Source of the DNA: JAHECQ01 sp047638695
GTDB lineage: Bacteria > Actinomycetota > Acidimicrobiia > Acidimicrobiales > SZUA-35
Length of the DNA: 27,306 bases
Assembly (NCBI GenBank): GCA_047638695.1
Contig: JBLINY010000059.1
Span: 1 to 27,306, forward strand
Direction: 5' to 3'
The position numbers and the translations under genes were made by a program. The notes under the pieces were generated by a model. That model did not search any database. It was not told the DNA's origin and was given only the letters and a program-made list of their open reading frames with translations. Positions 7,145 to 15,701 of the stretch are shown piece by piece; the stretch's first letter is position 1; every line of letters starts with the position of its first letter.

Positions 7145-8248
7145 TTAGCGGTCGATGCCGAGGTCGGGTTGTTGGTCGACGTGTGGAGCGTTAGGGGCGT
7201 TGAGTCGCCGCAGGAGGTCGCTGTTGGGTGACTCGACGGTCGCCTCCTGAGTGGTTTGGGTGTCAAGGCTGGCTCCCGTGATGCCGCCTCGTTGCATGCT
7301 GCGTTGTTGAACGCCGTCGAGATGGTTCTCGAGGTCGTTCTGGATGTTTCGTTGTTCGGGGTCGATCGGAAGGGGTCCGAGTGGGTCGCGGCTGGTGATG
7401 CGGTGACGGGATCGGTAGCTGGCGACACCTTCAAGCAAGTCGAGTGCGTGTGTGCCTACATCGGTGTCGTTGGGGCCTGAGGTTCGGTTGAGTGCTGCGG
7501 CGAGCCAAGGGGCCCGAGCGCGTGCTGCTTCGCGGAGTCCGTCGTTGCGGGTGGCGTGTTCGATGGCGTTGGCGAGCACGTCAACGTCTGGTCCGAAGCT
7601 GTGGGCGCTAAGCGCGGCATCGATCTCCTGTGCTTCGACGACGTGGGGCCAGTTGGCAACGATCCATTGCTGCCGCTCGGACTGACCCTTCACGGCGGTG
7701 GCGAGGAGTTGTTGGGTGTCGTCGAGAGAAAGCTGACCGGCCCGGATTTGGTTGATGGTTGTCCGTTGGTCAGGTGGGGCAGTGTCGAGGATGGCGTCGA
7801 CTTCGCGTTGGCGGCGGGCGAGTGCTGGTCGTGATGGGTGGATGGGCCATTCGGTGGTTGCGTGGTTGGGGTGTTCGTTGAGCCAGCGTCTGGTGTCGCC
7901 GATCCGCCGCTGCAGTGTCAGCCGAGTATCGGAGTTGGTGGGACCGAGGACCTCAAGACCGGTTGCGGTGTGGACGATGCCGTTTTCGAGGCGGTGGCGA
8001 GTGATGTCGGTGAGGGTGCTGCGCCACGTGTTTCGGCCTTCTGGGTAGTCGGGTCGGGGTCCGATCAGGTTGGTGAGCCACTCGGGTTGTTGTGTGGCGA
8101 GGTGATTCACGGCTCGTGAGAGGTGAAGGTCTGCAGCTTTGAGGTAAAGGTCTGCATCTCCGGGGGTGGACCCGAGCGAGCGGACGGTGTGGTTCCAGTC
8201 GTTGAGGGTTGTTCCGAGTTCAGTAGTGAGGCCATCGAGCCACGTTTG
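7145..8248 (-). pseudogene. C-terminal part of MobF protein, cut off by an in-frame TGA
   Basis: Continues the frame of the helicase gene after its TGA at 8249-8251. The 46 codons between the stop and the first possible start (GTG at 8110) are free of stops and read like protein (QTWLDGLTTELGTTLNDW, then LYLKAADLHLSRAVNHL), so the TGA is best seen as a nonsense mutation rather than a gene boundary. The 321-residue downstream part is mostly alpha-helical with Arg/Glu-rich stretches, as in the poorly characterised C-terminal regions of actinobacterial MobF relaxases. A separate protein starting at GTG 8110 remains possible. The C-terminus approaches the TTCCCG repeat block. Confidence 0.65.
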
Positions 8249-10891
8249 TCAGGTGGGGTTGAGCGACAGCGCGGTTGTGTCGGGATCGATGACGGCGAGC
8301 TCGCTCCATTCGAGAGAACGGGTGGCTTCGCCGCCGTTGACCGCTTCGAATCGAACCAACGCGGTTGCTGCGCGTTCATTGAGGGTGATGACGGTGCCAA
8401 TGTTGTGGCGATCGAGCGCCTTGACCCGGACCCCCGGTGTGATGTGGGTGGCGGTGCGCTCGGCCCTCCCGATTCGGTCAACGAGAGCATCGACAGTTGA
8501 GCCGATAGTGGCGGTTGCGATGCGTTCGATCTGCGCGGCTCGAGCGGCCCGGTTGGTGAGTTCGGAGTAGGGGAGCGTCCGGTTCAGTCGGTCGATGTCG
8601 CCGGCCGCCGGGTCCTCGGCGTGGGCCAACTGCTTGCCTCGTCGTTTGTTGATCCGGTCGGTCAACTGGGCCGACACGGTGACTGGTTCTTCGGTCGGGA
8701 GACGGAGCCCCTTGTCGTGCCTAGGCAGGTCCTGGGCTCGTTCAGTCTCGAGCTGTTGGGTTTCGGGGTGGGTGAGGATGATGACGTTGCTGAGCCGACC
8801 GCGGGAGAGGGCGGTGTACGCGCCTTCCCGGTACAGCCCATCGAGACCAACCTCGATGGCGACATCCCAGGTCCCGCCCTGGGCGCGGTGAATGGTGGAG
8901 GCATACCCGTGGGCCAACCGCCCGCCTGCTTCGACGAAGCCCTGATCTAACGTCACCGGAGCAGGAGCGTCGTCGAGCTGGAGCGAGATGCGGCCTTCGC
9001 CAACAGCGGTAACCGTGCCAGTTTGTCCATTGCGCACCTTGATCGATGGATCGCTCGGAAGGGTGTAGTTGCGACGGATGACCGCTTGTTGCCCAACGTG
9101 CCAGATCGTCCCAGCGAACATGCCCTTCCCAGCACCGTGAAGTGAGCCGCCGATATCGGTCAGCTGATCAAGAATTGCTGTGTTGAGCTGGTCGACCATC
9201 TCGTTCGTCCCCGCCAACAACACCGCATCCAATCCTTGAGTTCGGGCGCCGTTCCATGTATCGACCGCCTTCGCGGTCAGCGAGGCACCGTCGGGGGTCA
9301 CAATGACCCGCCGATGGGATAGGTAGGCGTCGACGGCCTCATGCGTGTTCCCGTCTCGCAGAGCGGTGAGTGCTTGCTGTTCCCATGGTTCTTTCTGACG
9401 CCGGTTCACGGTGAGCTGGGCGATGGTCTGGGCGTGTTGGGCGGAGTAGGAAAACCCGCCACCGGCGTCCACTTCGGGCAGCTGACGATGATCGCCGACC
9501 AGCAATACTCGAGAGCCAGCATCAGTTGCTGCAGTGACGAGACGTTGGAGAGTTCTGGTGTCGGCCATCCCTGCCTCATCGACGATCAACAGATCGACGG
9601 CGTCGAGCCGGCGCGTGCCCTGGGCGAGATGAGCCAGCAGCGAGTGCATTGTCGAGGCATCGATGTCAGCGCCGGCGTTGAGTTCGGCGGCAGCCCGTGC
9701 CGAGGGTGTAGCCCCACTCACTCGCCAACCTGCGTCTTCGAACAGGTGTCGGACGATGTTGAGGGTGTAGGTCTTGCCGGTCCCGGCCGGACCGATCAGC
9801 ACAGATACGGCAGTCTCGGCTATCGCGAGGGTTCGGACAGCCGCTGCTTGGTCCGCCCCGAGAGTTTGGTGCTGGTCGAGCACATGCTCGATTCGTTCGC
9901 TAGTTGGTCCGGGGATTGTCGCCCTCCTCGACAGTGTGTCGACGAGGGTGGCTTCGGTGTCATGGAGCTCTCGGCTGGTGAAGTCGTCGCCAATTGGAAT
10001 CGTCTGGTCGGAGGCCAGAACTCGGTCGGAGACCCGCTCGATCGTCGCCACGGTCGCCCCGTCGCCAAGACGCTTCGAGACTGCTTGAACGACGTCTGCG
10101 ACGCGGAACGTTGAGCCGTCGTTCGTCAGGTCCTTACGGAGGACATCGGCGATCCACTCCTCAGCGTCGACGGCCCGCTCTTCGTGTGTGACGCTTCCGT
10201 TCTCATCGAACCAGACCGTTGGCAGCAGCCACACGCCAGCTTCGTAGTTGACCGAGCCCCTGGGCCGGCCCGTGCCGAGTAGATCGTCGACCTCGATGGG
10301 TCCCCAGCCGGCTTCGATGGCTTCGGTCCGCCATCGTTGCGATAGGCCAACAGTTGACTCCTGCTCACCCTTGCTTCGGCGCGTGGCCAGTGCGGCTGCT
10401 TGGCGCCCTGCCCCGTCGGCCGGGGTGCCGGTGGCGTGAAGGTAGTTGTCGATCTCGGTTCGGCGTTTCGAGAACACCCGCATGATCTCGTCTGGCACAC
10501 CGGCGATTTCGTGCACATGTCGCCCTGGCCGCCACTCAACGCCGATGGATCGAGTCAACTCGTCACGGACGACCGCTTGGAACATTTCACCCGCAGCCCG
10601 AGCGTGTTGGTAGAGGTGCGGGTGGACGATCGATGACCACTTCCCGTCTGTGCCTGGATGCGTCCCATTCGGCGTCAACCCGCCACCACCAGGCAACAAA
10701 CCTGCAAGCACTGCCCGCAGATCATCAGGATCGACATCACCTAACAGGTTCAGACCAGGGGCGCCTTGGCCGATCCAGCGGCCGGCCGCTTCGCCTGCAC
10801 CGGTGTAATAGTCATCCAAAGACTGAGCGACACCAGACAACTGATAAGCCTCGGCCCCCACTCGAAGTTTGGCGATAGAAAGCGCAACCAC
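8249..10891 (-). CDS. MobF (TrwC/TraA)-type conjugation protein with helicase but no relaxase core
   Basis: MobF proteins nick oriT with an N-terminal relaxase and unwind DNA with a C-terminal RecD-like helicase. Here the start is typical (ALSIAKLRVGAEAYQL, then DDYYTGAGEAAGRWIG with the tyrosine pair), but the frame jumps from LTPNGTHPG straight to TDGKWSSIVHPHLYQHARAAGE near 10650. About 100 residues, including the segment that normally carries the three metal-binding histidines, are missing without loss of frame. The helicase is intact: Walker A GPAGTGKT (about residue 367), DLLIVDEAGM, LLVGDHRQLPEVD and the late motif HRAQGGTWDVAIEV with YTALSRG. The GTG at 10891 fits family starts, though its AGGAAGG ribosome site is very close; the frame is open to 10948. 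It ends at a TGA that appears premature. It may still be made as a DNA helicase. Confidence 0.82.
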   Translation of the reverse strand: MVALSIAKLRVGAEAYQLSGVAQSLDDYYTGAGEAAGRWIGQGAPGLNLLGDVDPDDLRAVLAGLLPGGGGLTPNGTHPGTDGKWSSIVHPHLYQHARAAGEMFQAVVRDELTRSIGVEWRPGRHVHEIAGVPDEIMRVFSKRRTEIDNYLHATGTPADGAGRQAAALATRRSKGEQESTVGLSQRWRTEAIEAGWGPIEVDDLLGTGRPRGSVNYEAGVWLLPTVWFDENGSVTHEERAVDAEEWIADVLRKDLTNDGSTFRVADVVQAVSKRLGDGATVATIERVSDRVLASDQTIPIGDDFTSRELHDTEATLVDTLSRRATIPGPTSERIEHVLDQHQTLGADQAAAVRTLAIAETAVSVLIGPAGTGKTYTLNIVRHLFEDAGWRVSGATPSARAAAELNAGADIDASTMHSLLAHLAQGTRRLDAVDLLIVDEAGMADTRTLQRLVTAATDAGSRVLLVGDHRQLPEVDAGGGFSYSAQHAQTIAQLTVNRRQKEPWEQQALTALRDGNTHEAVDAYLSHRRVIVTPDGASLTAKAVDTWNGARTQGLDAVLLAGTNEMVDQLNTAILDQLTDIGGSLHGAGKGMFAGTIWHVGQQAVIRRNYTLPSDPSIKVRNGQTGTVTAVGEGRISLQLDDAPAPVTLDQGFVEAGGRLAHGYASTIHRAQGGTWDVAIEVGLDGLYREGAYTALSRGRLSNVIILTHPETQQLETERAQDLPRHDKGLRLPTEEPVTVSAQLTDRINKRRGKQLAHAEDPAAGDIDRLNRTLPYSELTNRAARAAQIERIATATIGSTVDALVDRIGRAERTATHITPGVRVKALDRHNIGTVITLNERAATALVRFEAVNGGEATRSLEWSELAVIDPDTTALSLNPT

Positions 10892-10948
10892 ACCCTTCCT
10901 ACGTGCATGCTCCACCCGGTCTGTGACCGAACTGAGAACCGTTCCCAC

Positions 10949-11453
10949 CTACGGTGATAGAATGTGAGCCTCTCTCCCGACTTGGCTCGGGAACTCCCCG
11001 CCATCGGGTGCCGTGCGGCGAGGTGCGCTCGCAGGATTGGATGGCGTCGCTCCCGTGACGAATGAGCAGTCGGGGCTCAAGCGGCGGACCGAAAGTGGGA
11101 ACGTCTGTCGGTCGTGTTTCCGCGGTCCGGCTTGACCGGATTCCGAAGTCGTCTGAGGTGAGGCCCGTGTATGCCAGGGTCGTCGACGTCTAGCTGGAAT
11201 CGTTGCGGCAATCGAAGCTGAGCGAGGCGGAGCAGACACGCACCGCCGTGCTCAGCACGACCGTCCGCTCACGAGTGGTGGGAGTGAGGTGATCGCCGAG
11301 TCGCCGACTCCTCACGGCCTCACGGCGGCGAGATATTGTCGCCACGTGCAGTCAGGTCGGCCGGTTGGTGAGGCGTCTGAGTTTCCCCTGCACCTGGCAC
11401 GCCCTTCAGGTTGTGGGTGCCTACTGGGCTAATCTCCCCGAAAGGAGACTGCC
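10949..11453. other. Intergenic region with TTCCCG-type inverted repeat
   Basis: No convincing gene is seen. This divergent gap should hold promoters for the MobF gene (leftward) and the SnoaL-like gene (rightward). At 10976-10991, CCCGA and TCGGG flank six bases, and the extended right half (10987-10994) is the reverse complement of the GTTCCCGA boxes at 7053-7140. A 96-residue open frame on the minus strand lacks recognisable features. Confidence 0.45.
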
Positions 11454-11918
11454 GTGGAACCGTTGGAGCTCGTGCAGAAGTACTACGACCAGACCGACGC
11501 CCCGTCTCGGGACTTCGAGGACAACTGGATCGAACCCGATTTCAAGATGGCCGATGCTCCTCTTGGACTCTGGTTCGAAGGACGCGAGCAGCATTGGGCA
11601 TTCGCGCAGGCTGTCGCCGCGGCCAATCCTGACCCGGAGTCAGGGCAAACAGCAGCGTCCGGGCAAACAGTGCAGTGTCACGAGTACCTCGGGTCGCCTG
11701 ATCGTGGTGTTATCCGATGGACCTGGACTGCCAGGGGTGCCACGGTGCCAAGGATCTTCGGTCTGGCACCTGTGCCAGGCGAGTTCAAGGTCCAGGGGCT
11801 GGGGCTTGTCACCTTCCGAAACGGACGCCTGGCGACACTCGAAGAGTTCTGGGACAGTGCCGATCTTCGCCGCCGGCTCGGGGCCGACATTCCCCAACCA
11901 AAGATCCCCTCGGCCTGA
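11454..11918 (+). CDS. SnoaL-like / NTF2-fold protein
   Basis: A 154-residue protein with the features of the SnoaL/NTF2-like fold: an N-terminal helix (ELVQKYYDQ), an acidic mid-section, WFEGREQHWAFAQAV and C-terminal beta strands ending in LGLVTFRNGRLATLEEFWD, the usual closing pattern of these alpha+beta cone proteins. Members include polyketide cyclases, steroid isomerases, dehydratases and many without activity; the substrate cannot be told here. A good ribosome site (AAAGGAG) lies just upstream of the GTG at 11454, which decides the start. It sits alone on its strand within the element, convergent with the following gene. Confidence 0.68.
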   Translation: MEPLELVQKYYDQTDAPSRDFEDNWIEPDFKMADAPLGLWFEGREQHWAFAQAVAAANPDPESGQTAASGQTVQCHEYLGSPDRGVIRWTWTARGATVPRIFGLAPVPGEFKVQGLGLVTFRNGRLATLEEFWDSADLRRRLGADIPQPKIPSA

Positions 11919-11991
11919 CATGGGCCTGACCTTGGCCGAAACCATCCGATAACACCGGCACCCAACCGCTCACGCCGGCAACAACGCCCGT

Positions 11992-12011
11992 CCGGTAATG
12001 CCGGTTACCGG
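11992..12011. terminator. Hairpin between convergent genes
   Basis: CCGGTAA (11992-11998) and TTACCGG (12005-12011) are perfect inverted arms with a 6-base loop. The position, between the convergent SnoaL-like and DinB-like genes, suits a bidirectional terminator, but there is no U tract. Part of it (GTAATGCCGGTTA, 11995-12007) recurs inverted at 13697-13709. Confidence 0.45.
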
Positions 12012-12061
12012 GTTGGCGGGGATGGTGGCGATTCGGTCGCTTGCCGAGGTTTGGCTCTGGT

Positions 12062-12634
12062 CTAGCGAGTGATGGTCCGGCCGGCGGCCGCCATCACTCG
12101 TTCGGTTTCGGTCGCATCGGCTGGTGGCTCGGTGGCTGCACCGAACAGACCCATCTCTCTCGTCGCGTCGGTACATGCGGCCTCCACAACCGCAGAGATC
12201 GCCGGGATCGACTCGGGTGCGAACTCCAGCGAACGACCCAGCGCCGTGGAGATGTCCCACGAATGGGCCAACGCATCGATGGTCGGAAAGTTGACCACTG
12301 CCGAACCGGGCAAATCACCGAACGGTGTGGATTGCACACCCTCCAGCACCCCAGCGGCTCCCCATGTCGCCAACGCCCGAACAACGGCATCATCGGTGAT
12401 CGGCACCAGATCACCTTCGTAGGGCACCGCGCCCATCGTGTCTTCCATCGACACGATGTCCTGGCCTGAGAGGATCCCGACCCACAGCAACTGCGAGTTC
12501 ACGGCGTGGCTCGCAAGTTGGCGTACCGTCCAAGGGGCGCAGGCTGTGGTGGTATCCATCTGCGAGTCGTCGAGCATTGCCACCACCCCCCGGAACTCAT
12601 CCAACGCGAACTTGAGTGTTCCCAACTGATCCAT
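12062..12634 (-). CDS. DinB/maleylpyruvate-isomerase-like metal protein (TIGR03086 type)
   Basis: A 190-residue four-helix-bundle protein of the DinB/mycothiol-dependent maleylpyruvate isomerase superfamily, common in actinobacteria. Metal-ligand candidates are His in VRQLASHAVNSQLLW and His in IDALAHSWDISTALG; the early CAPWTVRQL motif is characteristic of the group. Members act in mycothiol-dependent isomerisation or thiol-transfer detoxification, but most are uncharacterised. ATG at 12634 was chosen over the longer frame because an AGGGGG ribosome site precedes it and the protein-like sequence begins there. A second, divergent member of the family lies at 14235. Next upstream on the same strand is an alpha/beta hydrolase, 227 bp away. 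Confidence 0.8.
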   Translation of the reverse strand: MDQLGTLKFALDEFRGVVAMLDDSQMDTTTACAPWTVRQLASHAVNSQLLWVGILSGQDIVSMEDTMGAVPYEGDLVPITDDAVVRALATWGAAGVLEGVQSTPFGDLPGSAVVNFPTIDALAHSWDISTALGRSLEFAPESIPAISAVVEAACTDATREMGLFGAATEPPADATETERVMAAAGRTITR

Positions 12635-12861
12635 GATTCCCCCTAGAGCGTTGGGCCGCACACTAGTTCGCTTCGCATCAGGGTCGCCGAGGCGCCCTGT
12701 CTCGCCTAGCTCCGAGTGGCGAGCCAGCAACACTGAGCCGGCCACCCGGCCCAATCAAGGGCCTGGACCGGATCGACCCGAGCCCTCCCCGGCAGAGGAG
12801 TGTGAGTTGTGGCTGCTGACTTTGGCCGGTGAGGGTCGTCGTTACCGGACGGTGCAGCCCG

Positions 12862-13626
12862 CTAGGAGTTGTTGCGGTCGAGGAACGGTTGAACGAACGC
12901 CAAAACATCGTCGGTGCGTCGAAACACCGCCACGTGATCGGCGCCCGGCATCACGTGGGTTTCCACTCCGAGACGAGACGCAGTGTCGACCGCCTCACGT
13001 GTGAACCCTCCATTGTCGTCGGACCCGACATACCAGAGGCTCGGCGCTCGGATCTTGTCCGGAGTCGCTGACCATTCTGCTGGGCCAGCCATCGCTGCGG
13101 CCAAGGCGGCAGAATCGTTGCGCTGCATGCTCGCGGTCACAGCCTCAGCAGGCGAACCCATGCCCTCCAAGAAGGCAGTCATACCCTCATCGGTCTTGAT
13201 GCGCTCAGCCATCGCCACAGACTGAGCGCTCCGTTCCTGAGACCGAGGCATGGGCACACCGGCCGCACACACCAGGCCGGCGACCCGTTGCGGTTCCAGT
13301 TCTGCGAGCGCCGCTGCGTCCCGAGCTCCCGCTGAGTGACCCCACACCAAGACTTGGTCGACGTGCTCGGCGTCCAGGACAGCGACGATGTCAGAAACGA
13401 TCAGAGGCTCGAGGTATTCCAACGGGTCATGGGGTTTGTCGCTCTCGCCGTGACCAAGACGGTCGATACCGATGACTTGGTATTGGTCTCGGAGTCTGTC
13501 GATGTAGCCGGCTTCCCACCACCGGTCTGCCCACTGCGACCAGCCAGCCAACAACACCAACGACGTGCCGGTGCCCTCGGTTCGGTAGCTGATCGTATGG
13601 CCCCGAGAAACAACCGATGTTCGCAT
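12862..13626 (-). CDS. Alpha/beta hydrolase
   Basis: A 254-residue alpha/beta-hydrolase-fold enzyme. The nucleophile elbow GHSAG places the catalytic Ser at residue 98, the acid is probably Asp in YVGSDDN, and the His is in GADHVAVF near the C-terminus. The oxyanion-side strand VLLAGWSQW and the following IDRLGHGESDKP match the esterase/lipase/dehalogenase-like group with a short cap. No signal peptide is seen, so it is cytosolic. Substrate unknown. It is transcribed toward the DinB-like gene and might form an operon with it. The start codon is followed immediately by the first beta strand, supporting 13626. Confidence 0.87.
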   Translation of the reverse strand: MRTSVVSRGHTISYRTEGTGTSLVLLAGWSQWADRWWEAGYIDRLRDQYQVIGIDRLGHGESDKPHDPLEYLEPLIVSDIVAVLDAEHVDQVLVWGHSAGARDAAALAELEPQRVAGLVCAAGVPMPRSQERSAQSVAMAERIKTDEGMTAFLEGMGSPAEAVTASMQRNDSAALAAAMAGPAEWSATPDKIRAPSLWYVGSDDNGGFTREAVDTASRLGVETHVMPGADHVAVFRRTDDVLAFVQPFLDRNNS

Positions 13627-13696
13627 GAGCGAAAGCTACTCCGCCTCAACGGTTCGATGCCGAGGCGCCCTCCGATCTCTACACCACCGGCCGCGC

Positions 13697-13709
13697 TAAC
13701 CGGCATTAC
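13697..13709. repeat. 13-bp inverted copy of the 11995-12007 sequence
   Basis: TAACCGGCATTAC is the exact reverse complement of GTAATGCCGGTTA at 11995-12007. The two copies bracket the DinB-like gene and the alpha/beta hydrolase gene, a segment of 1.7 kb. They may be ends of a small cassette, or chance copies of an intergenic palindromic element. Confidence 0.45.
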
Positions 13710-13780
13710 AGGAAGGTGGTGACGGCCGATTTGATGGTGTGATGAGCGTCGTTACCGAGCTGTGCGCGATGTTCTGAGAC

Positions 13781-13839
13781 GTGGCTGAACGACCCACTGG
13801 GACGGTGACGTTTCTGTTCACCGACGTCGAGGGGTCTAT
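13781..13839 (+). pseudogene. N-terminal fragment of a class III adenylate/guanylate cyclase
   Basis: From GTG 13781 the sequence reads AERPTGTVTFLFTDVEGS, the diagnostic start of many actinobacterial class III nucleotide cyclases, with the first metal-binding Asp in FTD. The homology stops after about 19 residues, where sequence leading into the IS6-type transposase begins; the frame ends at TGA 13895-13897. The insertion or a linked deletion removed the rest of the gene. Confidence 0.65.
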
Positions 13840-13893
13840 CGGTGGGACTGATTGCGTTGAGGGATCGTCGTGGCCACTGGCGATCGTGTCCGG

Positions 13894-14225
13894 ATGAGTC
13901 ATCGCCACCCGAAATCGCCGCCCGTCGACCGCTCAGCGTTCACCGGCTACCGATTCCCACCCGAGGTCATCATGCTCGCTGTGCGCTGGTACCTCCGCTA
14001 CGGCCTCTCCTACCGCGACGTCGAAGAACTCCTGTTAGAACGCGGCATTGAGGTCGACCACGTCACGATCCACCGATGGGTCCAACGCTTCATTCCCCTG
14101 CTGATCGACGCCGCCCGACCGCGACGACGCTGCGTTGGCAGTCGTTGGTCCGTCGACGAGAGTTACGTGAAGGTGGTCGGGAAGTGGCACTACGTCTATC
14201 GGGCCGTCGATGAGCATGGCCAACG
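13894..14225 (+). mobile_element. Truncated IS6-family transposase
   Basis: The frame from ATG 13894 encodes the N-terminal half of an IS6/IS26-type DDE transposase: FTGYRFPPEVIMLAVRWYLR and then YGLSYRDVEELLLERGIEVD (helix-turn-helix), HVTIHRWVQRF, and the first catalytic Asp in RWSVDESYVKVVGKWHYVYR. Similarity ends abruptly after AVDEHGQ near 14220, so the second Asp and the Glu are lost and the copy cannot transpose. I could not identify terminal inverted repeats. The right break lies only about 10 bp before the next gene, so the truncation and that gene's arrival may be one event. Confidence 0.8.
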
Positions 14226-14234
14226 GACCACCTC

Positions 14235-14840
14235 ATGGATCCCCGGCCAATCCTCGAGCGTGCCATCGCCACCGGCGGGGTCGTCATTGCCGGCGTCCGG
14301 CCAGAGCAGCTCACGGACCCGACGCCATGCACGGACATGATCGTGCGAGCAATGCTCGCCCACCTCATCGGCGTGCTTGACCGCGTTGCTGCGCTCGGCA
14401 ACGGCGAGGATCCTTTCGCAGTCACCGAGACCCCTGTCCCCGACGATCGCTGGGCCGACGCGTGGAAGGAATCAGGGAGACGAGCCGCGGATGCCTGGAG
14501 CGACGACGCCGTGCTCGAACGACCCATGGCACTGCCGTGGATCGAAGGCAGCGGCGCGGAGGTGCTGGCGTCCTACTTCTCCGAGCTGACCGTCCACACC
14601 TGGGATCTCGCGACGGCGACCGGTCAGCAGCCCGACTGGGACGACACGGTCGTCGCCGCGGCGCTCGAGGCTCGCCAGATCCTCCCGGCCGAGAACCGCC
14701 GAGCCCTCTACGAGGAGATCTCGACTGCGATGGGCCTCGACGAGGTCGCCGTCCCGTTCGCCGAGGCCGTCCCGATCCCCGACGACGCCCCCGCCATCGA
14801 CCGCCTCGTCGCATGGAACGGTCGGGATCCGCTCCGCTGA
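14235..14840 (+). CDS. DinB/maleylpyruvate-isomerase-like metal protein, second copy (TIGR03086 type)
   Basis: A 201-residue member of the same superfamily as the gene at 12062. It shows the family start (ILERAIATGGVVIAGVRPEQ then LTDPTPCTDMIVRAMLAHLIG) and the central motif SELTVHTWDLATATGQQPDW, whose His residues are likely metal ligands. The ATG at 14235 follows the IS6 breakpoint by about 10 bp and has no clear ribosome site, so the native promoter and perhaps a few N-terminal residues were lost; transcription may come from the transposase side. It uses more GC-rich third positions than the other copy, suggesting a separate origin. Activity unknown. Confidence 0.8.
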   Translation: MDPRPILERAIATGGVVIAGVRPEQLTDPTPCTDMIVRAMLAHLIGVLDRVAALGNGEDPFAVTETPVPDDRWADAWKESGRRAADAWSDDAVLERPMALPWIEGSGAEVLASYFSELTVHTWDLATATGQQPDWDDTVVAAALEARQILPAENRRALYEEISTAMGLDEVAVPFAEAVPIPDDAPAIDRLVAWNGRDPLR

Positions 14841-15160
14841 TCCCGACGCTACAGCGGCCAGGCCTGGCACCGGCAACCACGGCGGACAGATCGCCTACAA
14901 CGCACCAACCGCAGGGGTCGGGTGCGGTGCCACAGAATCCCGGCGGACGGTGACCGAATGCGCCGGCGATGCAGCGCGAGCGCGGCCGAACGGAGTCGGT
15001 GTTATGCGCTAGTCAATCGAGGCATGGGTCGCGTAGCGCATGCCCCGAGTCCGGGGAACCAACACCCGGCGGCGATCGTCCTAGATACGAAGCGTTCGCG
15101 AAGAGGGGCTCGGCCCGACCCGAGCGCCGATCCATCCCCAACTCAAGAAGGACGAAGAAG
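14841..15160. other. Intergenic region upstream of the lipoprotein
   Basis: No supported gene. It should contain the promoter of the lipoprotein gene, whose ribosome site (AAGAAGGA, about 15146-15153) is clear. A GGCAT/ATGCC inverted pair occurs around 15023-15050. Open frames here are GC-rich shadows. Confidence 0.4.
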
Positions 15161-15700
15161 ATGACCAGGAAATGGATGAAACGGGTGCTGCTCATGGGCG
15201 CCATAACACTGGCGGTCGCGGCATGCGGGTCGAAAGCAACTGACACAACCGACGCCAACCTGGACGAGGCGGTCCCAGTCGGTGGTGAGCTGCCACTTGC
15301 CGATGCTGCTGACGACAGCGGCGCCGTCGTCAGCGCGGGGTGCGCGGAAGGTGAGCCCCTATGCGACGACACTGCGGTGGTACCCAACGAGGGAACTGAC
15401 CTACCGCCGGTCGCAGATGGCGATCCGATCGACGCGCCGCCACCGATCGCCCAGCCGGAACCAGATCCCGGCCAGTCGGTAAGCAGCGGCATGCCCGCGA
15501 ACGGCGGCATCACCGTCTCGGCAGCTCTTGCTACCGAGACGACCGGCGTACTCGCGGTCCAGGGCCACCTGTACGACGACGGATCGGGGCCAAGGCTATG
15601 CGAGGGCCTCCAGGGTGGTGGTGAGCGCTACGTTTGCGGCGGAGCAAACGTCCAGGTCAAAGACCTCGACGCGGAATCGCTCACGGCGGCGCTCTTGTAG
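15161..15700 (+). CDS. Putative secreted lipoprotein
   Basis: A 179-residue protein with a classical lipoprotein signal peptide: basic start MTRKWMKR, hydrophobic core VLLMGAITLAVA and lipobox LAVAAC with the Cys at residue 22. The mature part is acidic and rich in Asp, Pro and Gly (DPIDAPPPIAQPEPDPG), followed by a small C-terminal domain with ETTGVLAVQGHLYDDGSG and paired cysteines (LCEGL and YVCGG). It is expected on the outer face of the cytoplasmic membrane. I recognise no enzymatic motif. ATG 15161 is fixed by the signal peptide and a good ribosome site. The stop abuts an unrelated 3' gene fragment. Confidence 0.82.
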   Translation: MTRKWMKRVLLMGAITLAVAACGSKATDTTDANLDEAVPVGGELPLADAADDSGAVVSAGCAEGEPLCDDTAVVPNEGTDLPPVADGDPIDAPPPIAQPEPDPGQSVSSGMPANGGITVSAALATETTGVLAVQGHLYDDGSGPRLCEGLQGGGERYVCGGANVQVKDLDAESLTAALL

Positions 15701-15701
15701 C

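Noticed and set aside
10949..11239. 96-residue minus-strand frame upstream of the MobF gene
   Set aside because: Low-information Arg/Ser/Pro sequence in a promoter gap, with no motif and no ribosome site.
11995..12007. Integron attC site
   Set aside because: No integron-type integrase or paired core sites with the expected architecture are visible.
14422..14953. Long Arg-rich frames on both strands over the second DinB-like gene
   Set aside because: They are shadows produced by the GC-rich codon use of the real gene at 14235-14840.
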